A stretch of 64,000 nucleotides of DNA from Rudaeicoccus suwonensis. GTDB lineage: Bacteria > Actinomycetota > Actinomycetes > Actinomycetales > Dermatophilaceae. The translations under genes were made by a program, and so were the position numbers. The DNA lies in NCBI RefSeq assembly GCF_007829035.1, contig NZ_VIVQ01000003.1:62001-126000 (forward strand), given 5' to 3'. Under the pieces are notes generated by a model that did not search any database, was not told the DNA's origin, and saw nothing but the letters and a program-made list of their open reading frames with translations. The number at the start of each line of letters is the position of its first letter. The first letter of the stretch is position 1. Below are positions 27,144-36,825 of the stretch, one piece after another.

Positions 27144-28472
27144 ATGAGACATATGAGGCCGCGACAACGCGGAATCGCCTTGGTTGCGGTGACAGTCGCC
27201 GTCGCGACCACGGGCCTGGCTGCCTGCGGCAGCAGTAGTAGTGCCTCTGGCGGACGCGTCACGCTCAACTGGTACATCAACCCAGATGGTGGGGGCACCA
27301 ATCCGACAGGCGGCGGCCAGGCGCAACTGGCCGCTGAATGTTCGACCAGCAACTACAAGATCAATGTCTCGGTCCTGCCGAACAGCGCGAGTGATCAGCA
27401 GACCCAGTTGCTTCGTCGCCTCGCTGTCGGGGACTCGACGGTCGATCTGATGAGTGTCGACCCGGCATACATCAGCCAGTTCGCAGCGGCCGGATATTTC
27501 GCACCGGTGCCGGCGAACATGGTCTCGACCTTCACTGCCGGTCGCGTTCAATCCTCGATCGACGCCTCGACATATGACGGAAAACTCATCGGAGTTCCCT
27601 TCTGGGCGAACACGCAGGTGTTGTGGTATCGCAAGTCGGTTGTAGCCAAGGCGGGACTCGACATGTCGAAACCCGTCACGTGGGATCAGATCATCGCGGC
27701 CGCGCAGAAGACCAAGACCGATATCGGCGTGCAGGCCGCACTCTACGAGGGTTATTCGGTGTGGATCAACGCACTGGTGGCCGGCGCGGGCGGCCAGATC
27801 GTCGAGAACCCGAGTGCGAGTGCCGGCGACATCAAGATGGGTCTGAACTCGGCAGCCGGCCGTGAAGCAGCGGCCATCATCAAGAAGGTCGCGACCACCG
27901 GGGTCGGCGGTCCGGCGATGGGTTCGTCGGAGGAGTCGCAGGCGCTGACACTGTTCAGCACGGCCGGCTCCAGCGGCTTCATGGTCAACTGGCCGTACGT
28001 CTGGGCTGCTCTCGCGCCCGGCGCGGGCAATCCGGTGACGTGGCGCAACAGCGACCTGGGCTTCGCGCGTTACCCCGAGACGGTCGCCGGCAAGCCGTCC
28101 GCTCCGCCGGTGGGTGGTATCGAACTCGCGGTGAGCAAGTACAGCAAGCACACCGCACTGGCCTATCAGGCGGCTGCCTGCATCACCTCGGTGCAGCATC
28201 AGGAGCAGTACATGATCGGCACCGGAAACCCGGCGAGTTCGAAGGCTGTCTACACGATGCCGGCCATTCTCAAAGCGTTCCCGAATGGCTTGGCCGCCCT
28301 GATCTCGTCTTCTCTTGATGCCGGTGTACCTCGGCCGTTGTCGCCGTACTGGGGCGACATCTCCACGGGTCTGCAGGAGAAGTTCAGCCCGCCGAATGCG
28401 GTCAATCAGAACACTGCCGCAAGCGCGCAGAGTTTCATCCTCAAAGTCCTCGCTGGAAAGGCACTCGAATGA
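27144..28472 (+). CDS. lpqY: Trehalose-type sugar-binding lipoprotein (LpqY-like)
   Basis: A 442-residue lipoprotein with signal ending GLAACG (Cys about 31) and a cluster 1 binding fold (VTLNWYINPDGGGTNPTGGG, YDGKLIGVPFWANTQVLWYR). Together with the next three genes it matches the mycobacterial LpqY-SugA-SugB-SugC trehalose recycler in order and type. ATG 27144 is 9 bases after GGAG; a second ATG at 27153 is too far. Divergent from fum; the 247-bp intergenic region holds both promoters, and I saw no LacI-type operator in it. Trehalose as substrate is inference. Confidence 0.87.
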   Translation: MRHMRPRQRGIALVAVTVAVATTGLAACGSSSSASGGRVTLNWYINPDGGGTNPTGGGQAQLAAECSTSNYKINVSVLPNSASDQQTQLLRRLAVGDSTVDLMSVDPAYISQFAAAGYFAPVPANMVSTFTAGRVQSSIDASTYDGKLIGVPFWANTQVLWYRKSVVAKAGLDMSKPVTWDQIIAAAQKTKTDIGVQAALYEGYSVWINALVAGAGGQIVENPSASAGDIKMGLNSAAGREAAAIIKKVATTGVGGPAMGSSEESQALTLFSTAGSSGFMVNWPYVWAALAPGAGNPVTWRNSDLGFARYPETVAGKPSAPPVGGIELAVSKYSKHTALAYQAAACITSVQHQEQYMIGTGNPASSKAVYTMPAILKAFPNGLAALISSSLDAGVPRPLSPYWGDISTGLQEKFSPPNAVNQNTAASAQSFILKVLAGKALE

Positions 28473-29428
28473 GCACGGTTAGCGACGCAGCAGGATCGGC
28501 TGCACCCGCTGCCAAGAGGCGGCCGGTCCTGTCCGATCGGACCAAAGCCGAGCGCAAGCTGGGCTGGTATCTCGCAGGCCCGGCATTCATCATCATGCTC
28601 GCGGTCACGCTGTACCCGATCCTTTATGCGATCTGGTTGTCGTTCTTCAACTACCGGCTGACAGATCCTGCGGCACGCAAGTTCGTGTTCCTGCAGAACT
28701 ATGTGTATGCGTTGAGCGATCCGTTGTTCTGGCAGACCGTCGAAACGACCTTCTTCATCGTCGTCGTGACGCTGATCTTCGAACTCGTCATCGGTATGGG
28801 TATTGCATTGGTGATGCACCGCATCGTGCTGCCGCGGCGCACGTTGCGCACCATCGTGCTGATTCCGTATTCGATCATCACCGTCGTGTCGGCTTTCGCC
28901 TGGTTGTATGCCGCGACGCCGAACCTCGGCTTCATCGACCCCTGGCTGCACACCCTGACTTTCGGCCTGACCGATCCGACATACAACTGGTTCGGCGGAC
29001 GGTGGTCCTCGTTGTTCGTGATCTGCGCGTCGGAGATCTGGAAGACCACACCGTTCATGTCGCTGCTGCTGCTGGCCGGTCTGGCGCAAGTCGACTCCTC
29101 GATGGAGGAGGCCGCCAAGGTCGACGGCGCCACCTGGTGGCAGCGGTTCTACAAGGTGATCCTGCCGAACATGAAGGGCGCGCTCATGGTGGCCGTCCTG
29201 TTCCGCACCCTGGACGCCGTACGCATCTACGACAACCCGCAGGTCATGACCGGTGGTGCCAATGACACGACGACGCTGTCGATGCTGGTCGGCAGCACCA
29301 CCGTCGACAGAGTCGAGATCGGGATGGGATCCGCGCTCGCGGTGATCCTGTTCATCATCGTGCTCATCATCGCCGCGATCTTCGTGCGGTTGTTCAAAGT
29401 CGACCTCACCTCGACCGGAAGGAGTTGA
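28469..29428 (+). CDS. sugA: Sugar ABC permease (SugA-like)
   Basis: A 319-residue permease with six helices after a charged N-terminus. The EAA loop MEEAAKVDGATWWQRFY lies near residue 213 and docks the SugC-type ATPase. It overlaps the lpqY stop by ATGA. It pairs with the next permease to form the channel. Confidence 0.88.
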   Translation: MSTVSDAAGSAAPAAKRRPVLSDRTKAERKLGWYLAGPAFIIMLAVTLYPILYAIWLSFFNYRLTDPAARKFVFLQNYVYALSDPLFWQTVETTFFIVVVTLIFELVIGMGIALVMHRIVLPRRTLRTIVLIPYSIITVVSAFAWLYAATPNLGFIDPWLHTLTFGLTDPTYNWFGGRWSSLFVICASEIWKTTPFMSLLLLAGLAQVDSSMEEAAKVDGATWWQRFYKVILPNMKGALMVAVLFRTLDAVRIYDNPQVMTGGANDTTTLSMLVGSTTVDRVEIGMGSALAVILFIIVLIIAAIFVRLFKVDLTSTGRS

Positions 29429-29430
29429 CC

Positions 29431-30294
29431 GTGGAAACCAACGTGACCACCAAGGGCAAGTGGGGATTCTTCGGGATCTCGATCCCGATCATGATCTGGA
29501 CCCTCGTCCCGCTGCTGTGGATCTTCGCGACCTCGCTGAAATCCCCGTCGGTCTTCTCCGCTCCGGCGACGAGCACCGAGTTCGGTCTGTTCTGGCCGAA
29601 GCACATCTACTGGGGGAACTACTCGGTGATCTTCACCGGTGGTGCCAAGGATCTCTTCCTGCCGGCGTTGTGGCACTCGATCATCGTGTGCGTCCTCGCG
29701 ACGGTGATCAGCGTGGTGCTGGCGACGTTCTGCGCCTACGCGATCGCCCGGCTGAACTTCCCTGGCAAGAAGGTCATCCTGACGACGGCCCTGGCGTTGT
29801 CGTTCTTCCCGGCCATCGCCATGGTGACGCCGCTGTTCAACCTGTGGCGTCAGGTGCACCTCTACGACACGATCCCTGGCCTGGTGATTCCCTACATCAC
29901 GCTGACCCTGCCGTTGTCGATCTGGATCCTTGCCGCCTTCTTCCAGCAGATCCCGTGGGAGATGGAACAGGCCGCTCAGGTCGATGGCGCCAGCAGTTGG
30001 CAGGCATTCCGCAAGGTTGTGGCACCGCTGGCGGCGCCAGGTGTGTTCACCACCGCGATCATCGCGTTCTTCACGGCCTGGAACGACTTCGTGTTCTCCT
30101 CCAACCTCACGTCGTCGAACTCGCAGACCGTCCCGGCCGCGTTGGCGTACTTCACCGGCGCCAGTCAGTTCCAGCAGCCGACCGGTGCGATCTGCGCGGC
30201 CGCTGTCGTTGTCACCATCCCCGTCGTGATCCTCGTGCTGGTCTTCCAGCGCCGGATCGTCGCCGGCCTGACCTCCGGTGCTGTCAAGGGTTGA
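29431..30294 (+). CDS. sugB: Sugar ABC permease (SugB-like)
   Basis: A 287-residue MalG-type permease with six helices and the EAA loop MEQAAQVDGASSWQAFR near residue 179. The GTG at 29431 is chosen because GGAAGGAG ends 6 bases before it; a TTG at 29425 would sit directly on that site. Only two bases separate it from the sugA stop. Completes the channel with sugA. Confidence 0.88.
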   Translation: METNVTTKGKWGFFGISIPIMIWTLVPLLWIFATSLKSPSVFSAPATSTEFGLFWPKHIYWGNYSVIFTGGAKDLFLPALWHSIIVCVLATVISVVLATFCAYAIARLNFPGKKVILTTALALSFFPAIAMVTPLFNLWRQVHLYDTIPGLVIPYITLTLPLSIWILAAFFQQIPWEMEQAAQVDGASSWQAFRKVVAPLAAPGVFTTAIIAFFTAWNDFVFSSNLTSSNSQTVPAALAYFTGASQFQQPTGAICAAAVVVTIPVVILVLVFQRRIVAGLTSGAVKG

Positions 30295-30333
30295 CCCCCT
30301 GACGTCATACCGAACTTCAAGGAGTTAACAGCT

Positions 30334-31632
30334 ATGTCAAGCATCGAGCTCAACCACATTGTCAAGAAGTATGGCGATGGCTTCCCGGCCATCAACGACG
30401 TCAGCCTCGACATCAAGGACGGCGAATTCGTCATCCTGGTCGGACCGTCCGGCTGCGGCAAGTCGACGCTGCTGCGGATGATCGTCGGGCTGGAGGACAT
30501 CACCTCCGGTGACATGCTCATCAACGGCAAACGAGTCAACGACCTCGCACCGCGCGACCGCAACCTGGCGATGGTGTTCCAGAACTACGCGCTCTACCCG
30601 CACCTGACGGTCTTCGAGAACATCGCGTTCCCTCTGCGCCTGCAGAAGGGCAAGCACACCAACGAAGAGATCAGCGCCAAGGTGCACGAGGCCTCGGAGA
30701 TGCTCGAACTCGACGAGCACCTCGACCGCAAACCGGCGAACCTGTCCGGTGGTCAGCGGCAGCGGGTCGCCATGGGTCGGGCGATCGTTCGTGAGGCCGA
30801 TGCCTTCCTGTTCGACGAGCCACTGTCCAACCTCGACGCCAAGCTGCGTGGCCAGATGCGCACCGAGATCGCCCGCATGCAGCGGCGTCTGGGGATCACC
30901 ACCGTCTACGTCACGCACGACCAGATCGAGGCGATGACCCTCGGTGACAAGGTCGCGGTGCTCAAGAAGGGCGTGCTGCAGCAGGTCGCGTCGCCGCGCG
31001 AGCTCTACGAACAGCCTGTCAACCTGTTTGTGGCGGGCTTCATCGGTTCGCCGCCGATGAACTTCCTGCCCGCCCAGGTTGACGGCGCGACGTTGAAGCT
31101 GCCGTTCGTCGATGTGCCGGTCAGCGGCGAACTCGCCGAAAAGATCAAGGGCCACGACGTGCTCATCGTCGGACTGCGACCCGAGCACCTCAAGGACGCC
31201 ACCGTCGAGCAGGCACCGCAGCACTCGGTGCACTTCAAGGCGGTCGTCGACCAGACCGAGTGGCTGGGCAACGAGCAGTACGCCTACATCCCGTACGAGG
31301 CCGAGGGCGCGGTCCGCCAGCAGTTGGAGGAACTCGACCGCGACCTTGATGGCGAGGGCATGCGCACGCAGATGATCGTCAACCTCGACTCCCGTTCGCG
31401 GGTGCTCGAGGGCGACGAGGCGGACCTGGCGTTCGACCCGGCGTCGATGCACGTCTTCGACCCGCACACGGGTGAGTGCTTGACCCGCGATGATGCCAAA
31501 GCGGCTGAAATCGCTGCTGATTCGGAGGCTCAGCGTAAGGCAGCTCTCGAGCGTGCACGTGCTCGGGAGCAGCGCAACACCGCGAGCGCGGGCCGGCACG
31601 CGAGTGGGGACGACGCCCAGCAGTCGGCCTGA
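30334..31632 (+). CDS. sugC: Sugar ABC transporter ATPase (SugC/MsiK-like)
   Basis: A 432-residue MalK-type ATPase: Walker A GPSGCGKST (37-45), Q-loop VFQNYALYPH, signature LSGGQRQR (137-144), Walker B AFLFDEPLSNLDAK, switch His in YVTHDQIEAM, then a TOBE/OB regulatory part (GLRPEHL, AVVDQTEWLGNEQYAYI). A charged tail of about 50 residues (Ala/Arg/Glu-rich) extends past the usual end. It is the only MalK-type ATPase in the window, while the importer at 13-16 kb has none; in Streptomyces one such ATPase (MsiK) serves many importers, and the same is likely here. Confidence 0.92.
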   Translation: MSSIELNHIVKKYGDGFPAINDVSLDIKDGEFVILVGPSGCGKSTLLRMIVGLEDITSGDMLINGKRVNDLAPRDRNLAMVFQNYALYPHLTVFENIAFPLRLQKGKHTNEEISAKVHEASEMLELDEHLDRKPANLSGGQRQRVAMGRAIVREADAFLFDEPLSNLDAKLRGQMRTEIARMQRRLGITTVYVTHDQIEAMTLGDKVAVLKKGVLQQVASPRELYEQPVNLFVAGFIGSPPMNFLPAQVDGATLKLPFVDVPVSGELAEKIKGHDVLIVGLRPEHLKDATVEQAPQHSVHFKAVVDQTEWLGNEQYAYIPYEAEGAVRQQLEELDRDLDGEGMRTQMIVNLDSRSRVLEGDEADLAFDPASMHVFDPHTGECLTRDDAKAAEIAADSEAQRKAALERARAREQRNTASAGRHASGDDAQQSA

Positions 31633-31654
31633 CCCCCGGGTCGCGCTCGAATCG

Positions 31655-31693
31655 CGGCGCCCCTGTTCCAGTTTCACTGGGGCAGGGGCGCCG
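31655..31693 (+). terminator. Hairpin terminator after sugC
   Basis: CGGCGCCCCTG (31655-31665) pairs with CAGGGGCGCCG (31683-31693) over 11 bp; CCAG/CTGG extends the stem inside to a small TTTCA loop. It lies 22 bases after the sugC stop and closes the lpqY-sugABC operon. Confidence 0.75.
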
Positions 31694-31751
31694 TGGCATG
31701 TTCGCGGGGCCGTGCTGTGGCAGGCGTGGCGAGCGGCATACGTTGGGGTTC

Positions 31752-32438
31752 ATGACGAACCGGCTCCCGACAGTGCTCATCAGTGGTGGCTCCCGCGGCA
31801 TCGGTCGCGCGATCGCCGACGCTCTCGCGCCCGACCACCACCTGTTGATCGGCGGCCGGAATGCCGATGCGGTCGACAACGTATGCCGCAGCCTGCCGTC
31901 AGCGCGGCCCTTCGTCGCCGATCTGGCCGACACAGATGCGGTCACTGCTGCCGTGGTCGGTGTGGACGTCGTTGATGCAGTGGTGCATTCGGCGGGTGTG
32001 CTCGGCAGTGGCGAGGTCGCGGACCTGCGGCGGGAGGATTGGCGTCACACGCTCGAGCTCAACGTCGTGGCCGTCGCCGACCTCACCCGACTACTGTTGC
32101 CGCGGCTCCGGGAGCGCCGCGGTCAAGTGGTCGTCATCAACTCCGGCTCGGGCTTCATCTCCCGCGGTGGCGGTGGTCTTTATTCCGCGTCGAAGTTCGC
32201 GGTGCGCGCCTTCACCGACGCGTTGCGCGAAGAGGAACGCCCGCACGGCGTGCGGGTGTCGTCGATCCATCCGGGTCGAGTGGCCACGGACATGCAGCGA
32301 GAGTTGCGCCGGTACGAAGACGGCGAGTATGTCGCGTCCGATTACCTGAGACCCGAATCCGTTGCGGCGGCAGTGCGTTTCGCGCTGACCGTCGCCGACG
32401 ACGGATGTGTTGAGGAGTTGTCGATCCGGCCGCGTTGA
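31752..32438 (+). CDS. Short-chain dehydrogenase/reductase
   Basis: A 228-residue classical SDR. The NAD(P) loop is SGGSRGIGR near residue 11-19, followed by NSGSGF and the catalytic Tyr/Lys pair in LYSASKFAVRAF near 140-150; HPGRVATDM is the usual cofactor-side motif. The Gly-Gly-Ser-Arg start and Arg after the second strand (GGRN) suggest NADPH. Substrate unknown. The ATG at 31752 is preferred to an upstream in-frame ATG at 31698, which lies just after the sugC terminator and gives an atypical N-terminus. Confidence 0.88.
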   Translation: MTNRLPTVLISGGSRGIGRAIADALAPDHHLLIGGRNADAVDNVCRSLPSARPFVADLADTDAVTAAVVGVDVVDAVVHSAGVLGSGEVADLRREDWRHTLELNVVAVADLTRLLLPRLRERRGQVVVINSGSGFISRGGGGLYSASKFAVRAFTDALREEERPHGVRVSSIHPGRVATDMQRELRRYEDGEYVASDYLRPESVAAAVRFALTVADDGCVEELSIRPR

Positions 32439-32456
32439 GTCGGCGTTGTCGGATCG

Positions 32457-33380
32457 TCAGCTGAGTTCCGCACTGGTCGGAGGATTGGCGCCCGCGCGCG
32501 AGACGGTGATGGCCGCGGCTGCGACAGCGCGCTGCAGCGCCGGCTGCATTGCGTCGGCGTCTGCAGCGCGCAGACGCGTGCGCGCATCCGGTCCGCCCAG
32601 CAGGCCGGCGTCGAGCAGCCCTGACAACAGGCCGGATTGGAATGAATCGCCGGCACCGACGGTGTCGACGACCGCGACCTTCCGGACCGGCAGTTCGACC
32701 AGTGAGTCGGTTGCGGCGACATAGGCGAGCGCGCCCTTGCCGCCACGTGTGACGACCACCAAGGCCGGTCCCAGCTGGGCCCACAGGCGCATCACGTGGG
32801 GCAGATCGGCATCGGTGTCTGCGGCATACAGCCAGTCAAGATCTTCGTCGCTGGCCTTGACGACGTCGCTGTAGCCGACGAGTTGCTCCATGTGTGAGCG
32901 CACGTCGTGCGGGTCGCCCATGAGGCTCGGTCGCGCGTTGGGGTCGAGCGACACCGTGGCGTGATCGCGCGCGGCGAGCATCGCTTCACTGACGCGGGTT
33001 GCGCCCGGTTGCAGGACGGTGGCGATCGACCCGGTGTGAAAGTGACCGATGTCCGTCGGCAGCGGGTACGGCAGATCCCAGGTGATGTCGAAGTCGTAGG
33101 TTGCAGCACCCGAATCATCAAGTCGCGCAACGGCTTTGGGAGTGCGCGACGCCGATACGCTGCCGTCGACGAGCGGCACGTCGGATGCGGCCAGGTGCCG
33201 CTGAATTTCCGCGCCATACGCGTCGTCGGCGATGAAGGTCGCCAGGTGAGCCGGGTGACCGAGACGGGCCAGGCCGATGGCGACGTTCAGCGGGCTGCCG
33301 CCGACGTGCTCCTCGACGTGGCCGGCGGCCGAGTGGACGACGTCGACCAGTGCTTCGCCGACGACCAGCGTGCCAGTCAT
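32457..33380 (-). CDS. PfkB-family sugar kinase (fructokinase-like)
   Basis: A 307-residue kinase of the ribokinase/PfkB family. N-terminal substrate side: VGEALVDVV and GGSPLNVAIGLARLG (27-41); C-terminal ATP/anion-hole motif VDTVGAGDSFQSGLLSGLL near residue 246 with the catalytic Asp in GAGD. The sequence is closest in style to fructokinases. It ends 18 bases from the convergent SDR gene and lies next to glpX, so a role in fructose or sucrose use is likely but not proved. Confidence 0.87.
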   Translation of the reverse strand: MTGTLVVGEALVDVVHSAAGHVEEHVGGSPLNVAIGLARLGHPAHLATFIADDAYGAEIQRHLAASDVPLVDGSVSASRTPKAVARLDDSGAATYDFDITWDLPYPLPTDIGHFHTGSIATVLQPGATRVSEAMLAARDHATVSLDPNARPSLMGDPHDVRSHMEQLVGYSDVVKASDEDLDWLYAADTDADLPHVMRLWAQLGPALVVVTRGGKGALAYVAATDSLVELPVRKVAVVDTVGAGDSFQSGLLSGLLDAGLLGGPDARTRLRAADADAMQPALQRAVAAAAITVSRAGANPPTSAELS

Positions 33381-33388
33381 GCCGCAGC

Positions 33389-34399
33389 TCAGTCGCTGAG
33401 TCGGACGGAGCTGTATTCCTGCAGCTTCGCCAGGCGGTGGTGCGCCTCGATGGTGCGGATCGTGCCGCTCTTGGAGCGCATCACCAGTGAGTGGGTGGTG
33501 CAGCCCCCGGCGCGGTAACGCACGCCGCGCAGCAGTTCGCCGTCGGTGATGCCGGTGGCGACGAAGAAGCAGTTGTCGCTGCGGACGAGTTCGGTCGTGG
33601 TGAGGACGGCGTCAAGGTCGTGACCGGCGTCGATCGCCTTCTGCCGCTCGTCGTCGTCGCGTGGCCACAGACGACCCTGCAGGGTGCCGCCGACGCACTT
33701 CATCGCGCACGCGCTGATGATGCCCTCCGGGGTGCCGCCGATGCCGAGCAACAGGTCGATGCCGGTGTCGGGGCGGGCGGCCATGATCGAGCCGGCGACG
33801 TCACCGTCGGAGATGTACCGGATGCGTGCGCCGACCTCGCGGATCTCGGCTGCCAGCTGCTCGTGCCGCGGGCGGTCCAGCAGCACGACGGTGACATCGG
33901 AGACGCTGCCCTTCTTGACCTTGGCGACGCGTTTGATGTTTTCGGCGACAGGCAGCCGGATGTCGACCACGTCGGCGGCGTCGGGCCCAGCCGCGAGCTT
34001 GTCCATGTAGAACACCGCACTCGGGTCGTACATCGAGCCCCGCTCGCTGACCGCCATCACCGAGACCGCGTTCGTCATCCCCTTGGCGGTCAGGGTGGTG
34101 CCGTCGATCGGGTCGACGGCCACGTCGACGTCGGGACCGGTGCCGTCACCGACCTGCTCCCCGTTGAAAAGCATGGGGGCATCGTCCTTTTCGCCCTCGC
34201 CGATCACGACGACGCCGGACATCGAGACCGACGAGATGAGATAGCGCATCGCCTCGACCGCGGCGCCGTCGGCGGCGTTCTTGTCGCCGCGGCCTACCCA
34301 GCGACCGCCGGCCATGGCAGCTGCTTCGGTGACTCGCACGAGCTCGAGGGCGAGGTTGCGTTCGGGGGCTTCGGTGCTCCCGGTGATGTCGGACGGCAT
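33389..34399 (-). CDS. glpX: Class II fructose-1,6-bisphosphatase
   Basis: A 336-residue GlpX-type phosphatase for gluconeogenesis. Key parts: [16 protein letters not shown] (metal and catalytic region), [25 protein letters not shown] with the metal-binding Asp residues, and [17 protein letters not shown]. Start at 34399 after GGAGACC; an in-frame extension to 34576 has no family support. It is the sole type of FBPase known in most Actinobacteria and is conserved next to fum, DUF4245 and xseAB. Confidence 0.94.
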   Translation of the reverse strand: MPSDITGSTEAPERNLALELVRVTEAAAMAGGRWVGRGDKNAADGAAVEAMRYLISSVSMSGVVVIGEGEKDDAPMLFNGEQVGDGTGPDVDVAVDPIDGTTLTAKGMTNAVSVMAVSERGSMYDPSAVFYMDKLAAGPDAADVVDIRLPVAENIKRVAKVKKGSVSDVTVVLLDRPRHEQLAAEIREVGARIRYISDGDVAGSIMAARPDTGIDLLLGIGGTPEGIISACAMKCVGGTLQGRLWPRDDDERQKAIDAGHDLDAVLTTTELVRSDNCFFVATGITDGELLRGVRYRAGGCTTHSLVMRSKSGTIRTIEAHHRLAKLQEYSSVRLSD

Positions 34400-34512
34400 G
34401 GGTCTCCTCGGGCCGGCGCACGGACCTGCGCGATGGTGGGTGCTGTGGGCAGTCCCGACTCTATCGGCTCGGCGAAGGGCGGCTGTCCGTGGTTGTGGCG
34501 TCGTTTGGGACC

Positions 34513-35154
34513 ATGGGAGATGTGACAACCCCAGGCGAGGCCATGCCGTCGGACGACTCGGTGCGATCAGCCGCACCCCCTGCCCGTCGAGGTATGCCGG
34601 GCGGCATCAAGAGCATGGTCATCTCGACAGTCGTGGTGGTCGCGGCGTGCCTGGTGTGGTGGGCCTTCGTGCCGCGGGTCGATCGTGTCTCCCAGCCGGT
34701 CGAGGACGTCGCCGGCATCGCGCGCGAGATCGGTCTGCAGCAGCATTGGGATCCGGCCGTCGCCGACGGGTTGCCCGCGGGCTGGCAGGCCGTCAACGTC
34801 ACCCTGCTCGATCAGGCCGGTCAGCCGGCTACCTGGCAAGCTGGCTATGACGGTCCGAACAACGGCTACGCGGCGGTGCTGCAGACCAATGACGGAGGCG
34901 CGAGTTGGGTCAACGCGCAGACCGGAAGCGGAAGCAGCGAGGGCACTGTCACCATCGGCGGTGTCGCGTGGATGAAGGTGCAACGCTCCGATGGCGACCA
35001 GCGCAGCCTCGTGCGCTCGACCCCGCTGAACGGCCTCAGCACTGTGGTGACCGGCACGGGTAGTTGGGCGCAGATCGAGCAGTTCGCTGCTTCGGTGAAG
35101 CCGCTGAGCAAGAGTAGCTTGGTCGCCAATTCTGGCCTGCCGCCGGATAACTGA
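34513..35154 (+). CDS. DUF4245 membrane-anchored protein
   Basis: A protein of about 213 residues: a polar N-terminus, one membrane helix (about 36-55, [19 protein letters not shown]) and an extracytoplasmic domain. The family hallmarks RV(S)QPVEDV...[14 protein letters not shown] and [10 protein letters not shown] are present. DUF4245 proteins are actinobacterial and found beside glpX and xseAB; their role is unknown. An in-frame ATG at 34489 gives 8 more residues; 34513 is chosen for the better-spaced start. Divergent from glpX. Confidence 0.82.
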   Translation: MGDVTTPGEAMPSDDSVRSAAPPARRGMPGGIKSMVISTVVVVAACLVWWAFVPRVDRVSQPVEDVAGIAREIGLQQHWDPAVADGLPAGWQAVNVTLLDQAGQPATWQAGYDGPNNGYAAVLQTNDGGASWVNAQTGSGSSEGTVTIGGVAWMKVQRSDGDQRSLVRSTPLNGLSTVVTGTGSWAQIEQFAASVKPLSKSSLVANSGLPPDN

Positions 35155-35183
35155 GCCGGCCGGCGCTCAACGCCGATTCGACC

Positions 35184-35501
35184 TTACGAGTCGGACGTGT
35201 CACCGCTTGAGGTCATCGACTCGATCCGGCGTTGCGCTCCGTCGAGCCAGCGCTGGCAGTGCGCCGCAAGTGCTTCACCGCGCTCCCACAGCCGCATCGA
35301 ATCCTCCAGAGTTGCGGAACCGCCCTCGAGGCGCGCCACGATGGCGGCCAGTTGATCGCGGGCCTGCTCGTAGCCGAGGTCGGCGACGTCGGCGTTCGGG
35401 TCGGCGCTCGCGGTCGTCGACGTCTTCGCATCGCCCGAGTCGGAGGCGGTCGCCGCTGCGGCCTGGTCGATCGTGGCGGATTCGGAGTCGTCGGTCGTCA
35501 T
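35184..35501 (-). CDS. xseB: Exodeoxyribonuclease VII small subunit
   Basis: A 105-residue protein. The XseB fold is in the second half: LGYEQARDQLAAIVARLEGG ... LEDSMRLWERGEALAAHCQRWLDGAQRRIE, two helices that wrap the large subunit. The first 40 residues are a low-complexity Ala/Ser/Thr/Asp extension not needed for the fold. It follows xseA on the same strand, 11 bases apart. The complex degrades single-stranded DNA from both ends in repair. Confidence 0.93.
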   Translation of the reverse strand: MTTDDSESATIDQAAAATASDSGDAKTSTTASADPNADVADLGYEQARDQLAAIVARLEGGSATLEDSMRLWERGEALAAHCQRWLDGAQRRIESMTSSGDTSDS

Positions 35502-35512
35502 ACGTGAGGAGT

Positions 35513-36742
35513 TTAGGAGACGGGTCGGACAGCGAAGTCGCCCTCGGCGACGGTGACGCGCAGCAACTCGTGCGGCTCGACGTCGGCTGCCGCTGTGATT
35601 ATCTGGCCGTCCGCGTGCCGCACGACCGCGTATCCGCGCTCGAGAGTCTGCAATGGCGACAGCGCCCGCAACTGCTGCTGCAGGTGGCTCACCTGGTCTG
35701 CGGTGCGTTCGAGCCGGTGCGTCATCGTGGATGCCGCTCGCTCTCGCAACGCGACGATCTCGCCGCGGCGTGAGGTCACCATCGTCGCCGGCGTCAGCAG
35801 CACCGGCCGGCTGCGCAACTGCTCCAGATGGCGGCGCTCGGCGACGACTCGGTCCCGCAGGGCTCGGGCGGTTGCTGCCCGGGCTTGATCGAGGCCGCGC
35901 TGCTGCTCGGCCAGGTCAGGGACGATGCGTTTTGCTGCATCGGTGGGAGTGGATGCACGCACGTCGGCCACAAAATCGAGCAGGGGGGTGTCGACGTCGT
36001 GGCCGATCGCGCTGACGATCGGGGTGCGGGCCGCGGCGGCCGCACGCACCAGGGCCTCGTTGCTGAACGGCAGGAGGTCCTCGAAGCTGCCGCCGCCACG
36101 GGAGATCACGATCACCTGGACAGCCGGGTCTGCATCCAGTTGCTGCAACGCCTCGGTCACTTCGGCGACAGTGCCGGGCCCTTGCACGGCGACCTGCCGG
36201 ATCTCGAATCTCGTTGCGGGCCAGCGACGTCGGGTGTTTTCGACAACATCCTTCTCGGCCGCACTCGCGCGCCCGCAGATGAGCCCGACAGTGTGCGGCA
36301 GGAAGGGGAGTGGTTTCTTGCGGCGCTGGTCGAACAGCCCCTCGCTGCGCAGCAACTGCTTGAGGTGCTCCAGGCGTGCGAGCAGATCACCGACACCGAC
36401 CGGCTTCATCCGTCGCGCGTCCAGGTGCAGGGTGCCGCGCTTGGTCCAGAAGGTCGGTTTGGCCTGCACCACGACACGGCTGCCGGGGCCGATGCCAGGA
36501 CCCATCGCGTCGAGGGTGTTGACGTGCACGGTCACCGACAGCGACATGTCGACCTCGGTGTCGCGCAATGTGACGTATGCCGTCGGCGCCCCAGGGCGGC
36601 GGTTGAGCTGCACTATCTGACCCTCGACCCACAGCGCCGACATCTTGTCGACGTAGTCGGCGATCTTGATCGAGAGCGTGCGCACCGGCCACGGTTCCTC
36701 CGCGGTGGTGTCAGCGGCCCGCTCCGGCAGCGAATTCGTCAC
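35513..36742 (-). CDS. xseA: Exodeoxyribonuclease VII large subunit
   Basis: A 409-residue nuclease subunit. The N-terminal OB-fold (WVEGQIVQLNRRPGAPTAYVTLRD) binds single-stranded DNA; the catalytic domain shows VGLICGRASAAEKDV, VIVISRGGGSFEDLLPFSNE and AIGHDVDTPLLDFVADVRASTPTDAA, with D and H residues of the active site. A coiled-coil region follows and receives several copies of XseB. Start is GTG at 36742. First gene of the xseA-xseB pair. Confidence 0.95.
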   Translation of the reverse strand: MTNSLPERAADTTAEEPWPVRTLSIKIADYVDKMSALWVEGQIVQLNRRPGAPTAYVTLRDTEVDMSLSVTVHVNTLDAMGPGIGPGSRVVVQAKPTFWTKRGTLHLDARRMKPVGVGDLLARLEHLKQLLRSEGLFDQRRKKPLPFLPHTVGLICGRASAAEKDVVENTRRRWPATRFEIRQVAVQGPGTVAEVTEALQQLDADPAVQVIVISRGGGSFEDLLPFSNEALVRAAAAARTPIVSAIGHDVDTPLLDFVADVRASTPTDAAKRIVPDLAEQQRGLDQARAATARALRDRVVAERRHLEQLRSRPVLLTPATMVTSRRGEIVALRERAASTMTHRLERTADQVSHLQQQLRALSPLQTLERGYAVVRHADGQIITAAADVEPHELLRVTVAEGDFAVRPVS

Positions 36743-36825
36743 GCCGCAAGCCTATTCACCAGCGCCGACATACATGCTGTGCGACCGGCGCGGGTGAACC
36801 CGTTGCCGAGTGATCCGGACGGTGC

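Noticed and set aside
30337-31677. 446-codon open frame antisense to sugC
   Set aside because: It mirrors the strongly supported ATPase gene and has no recognisable fold.
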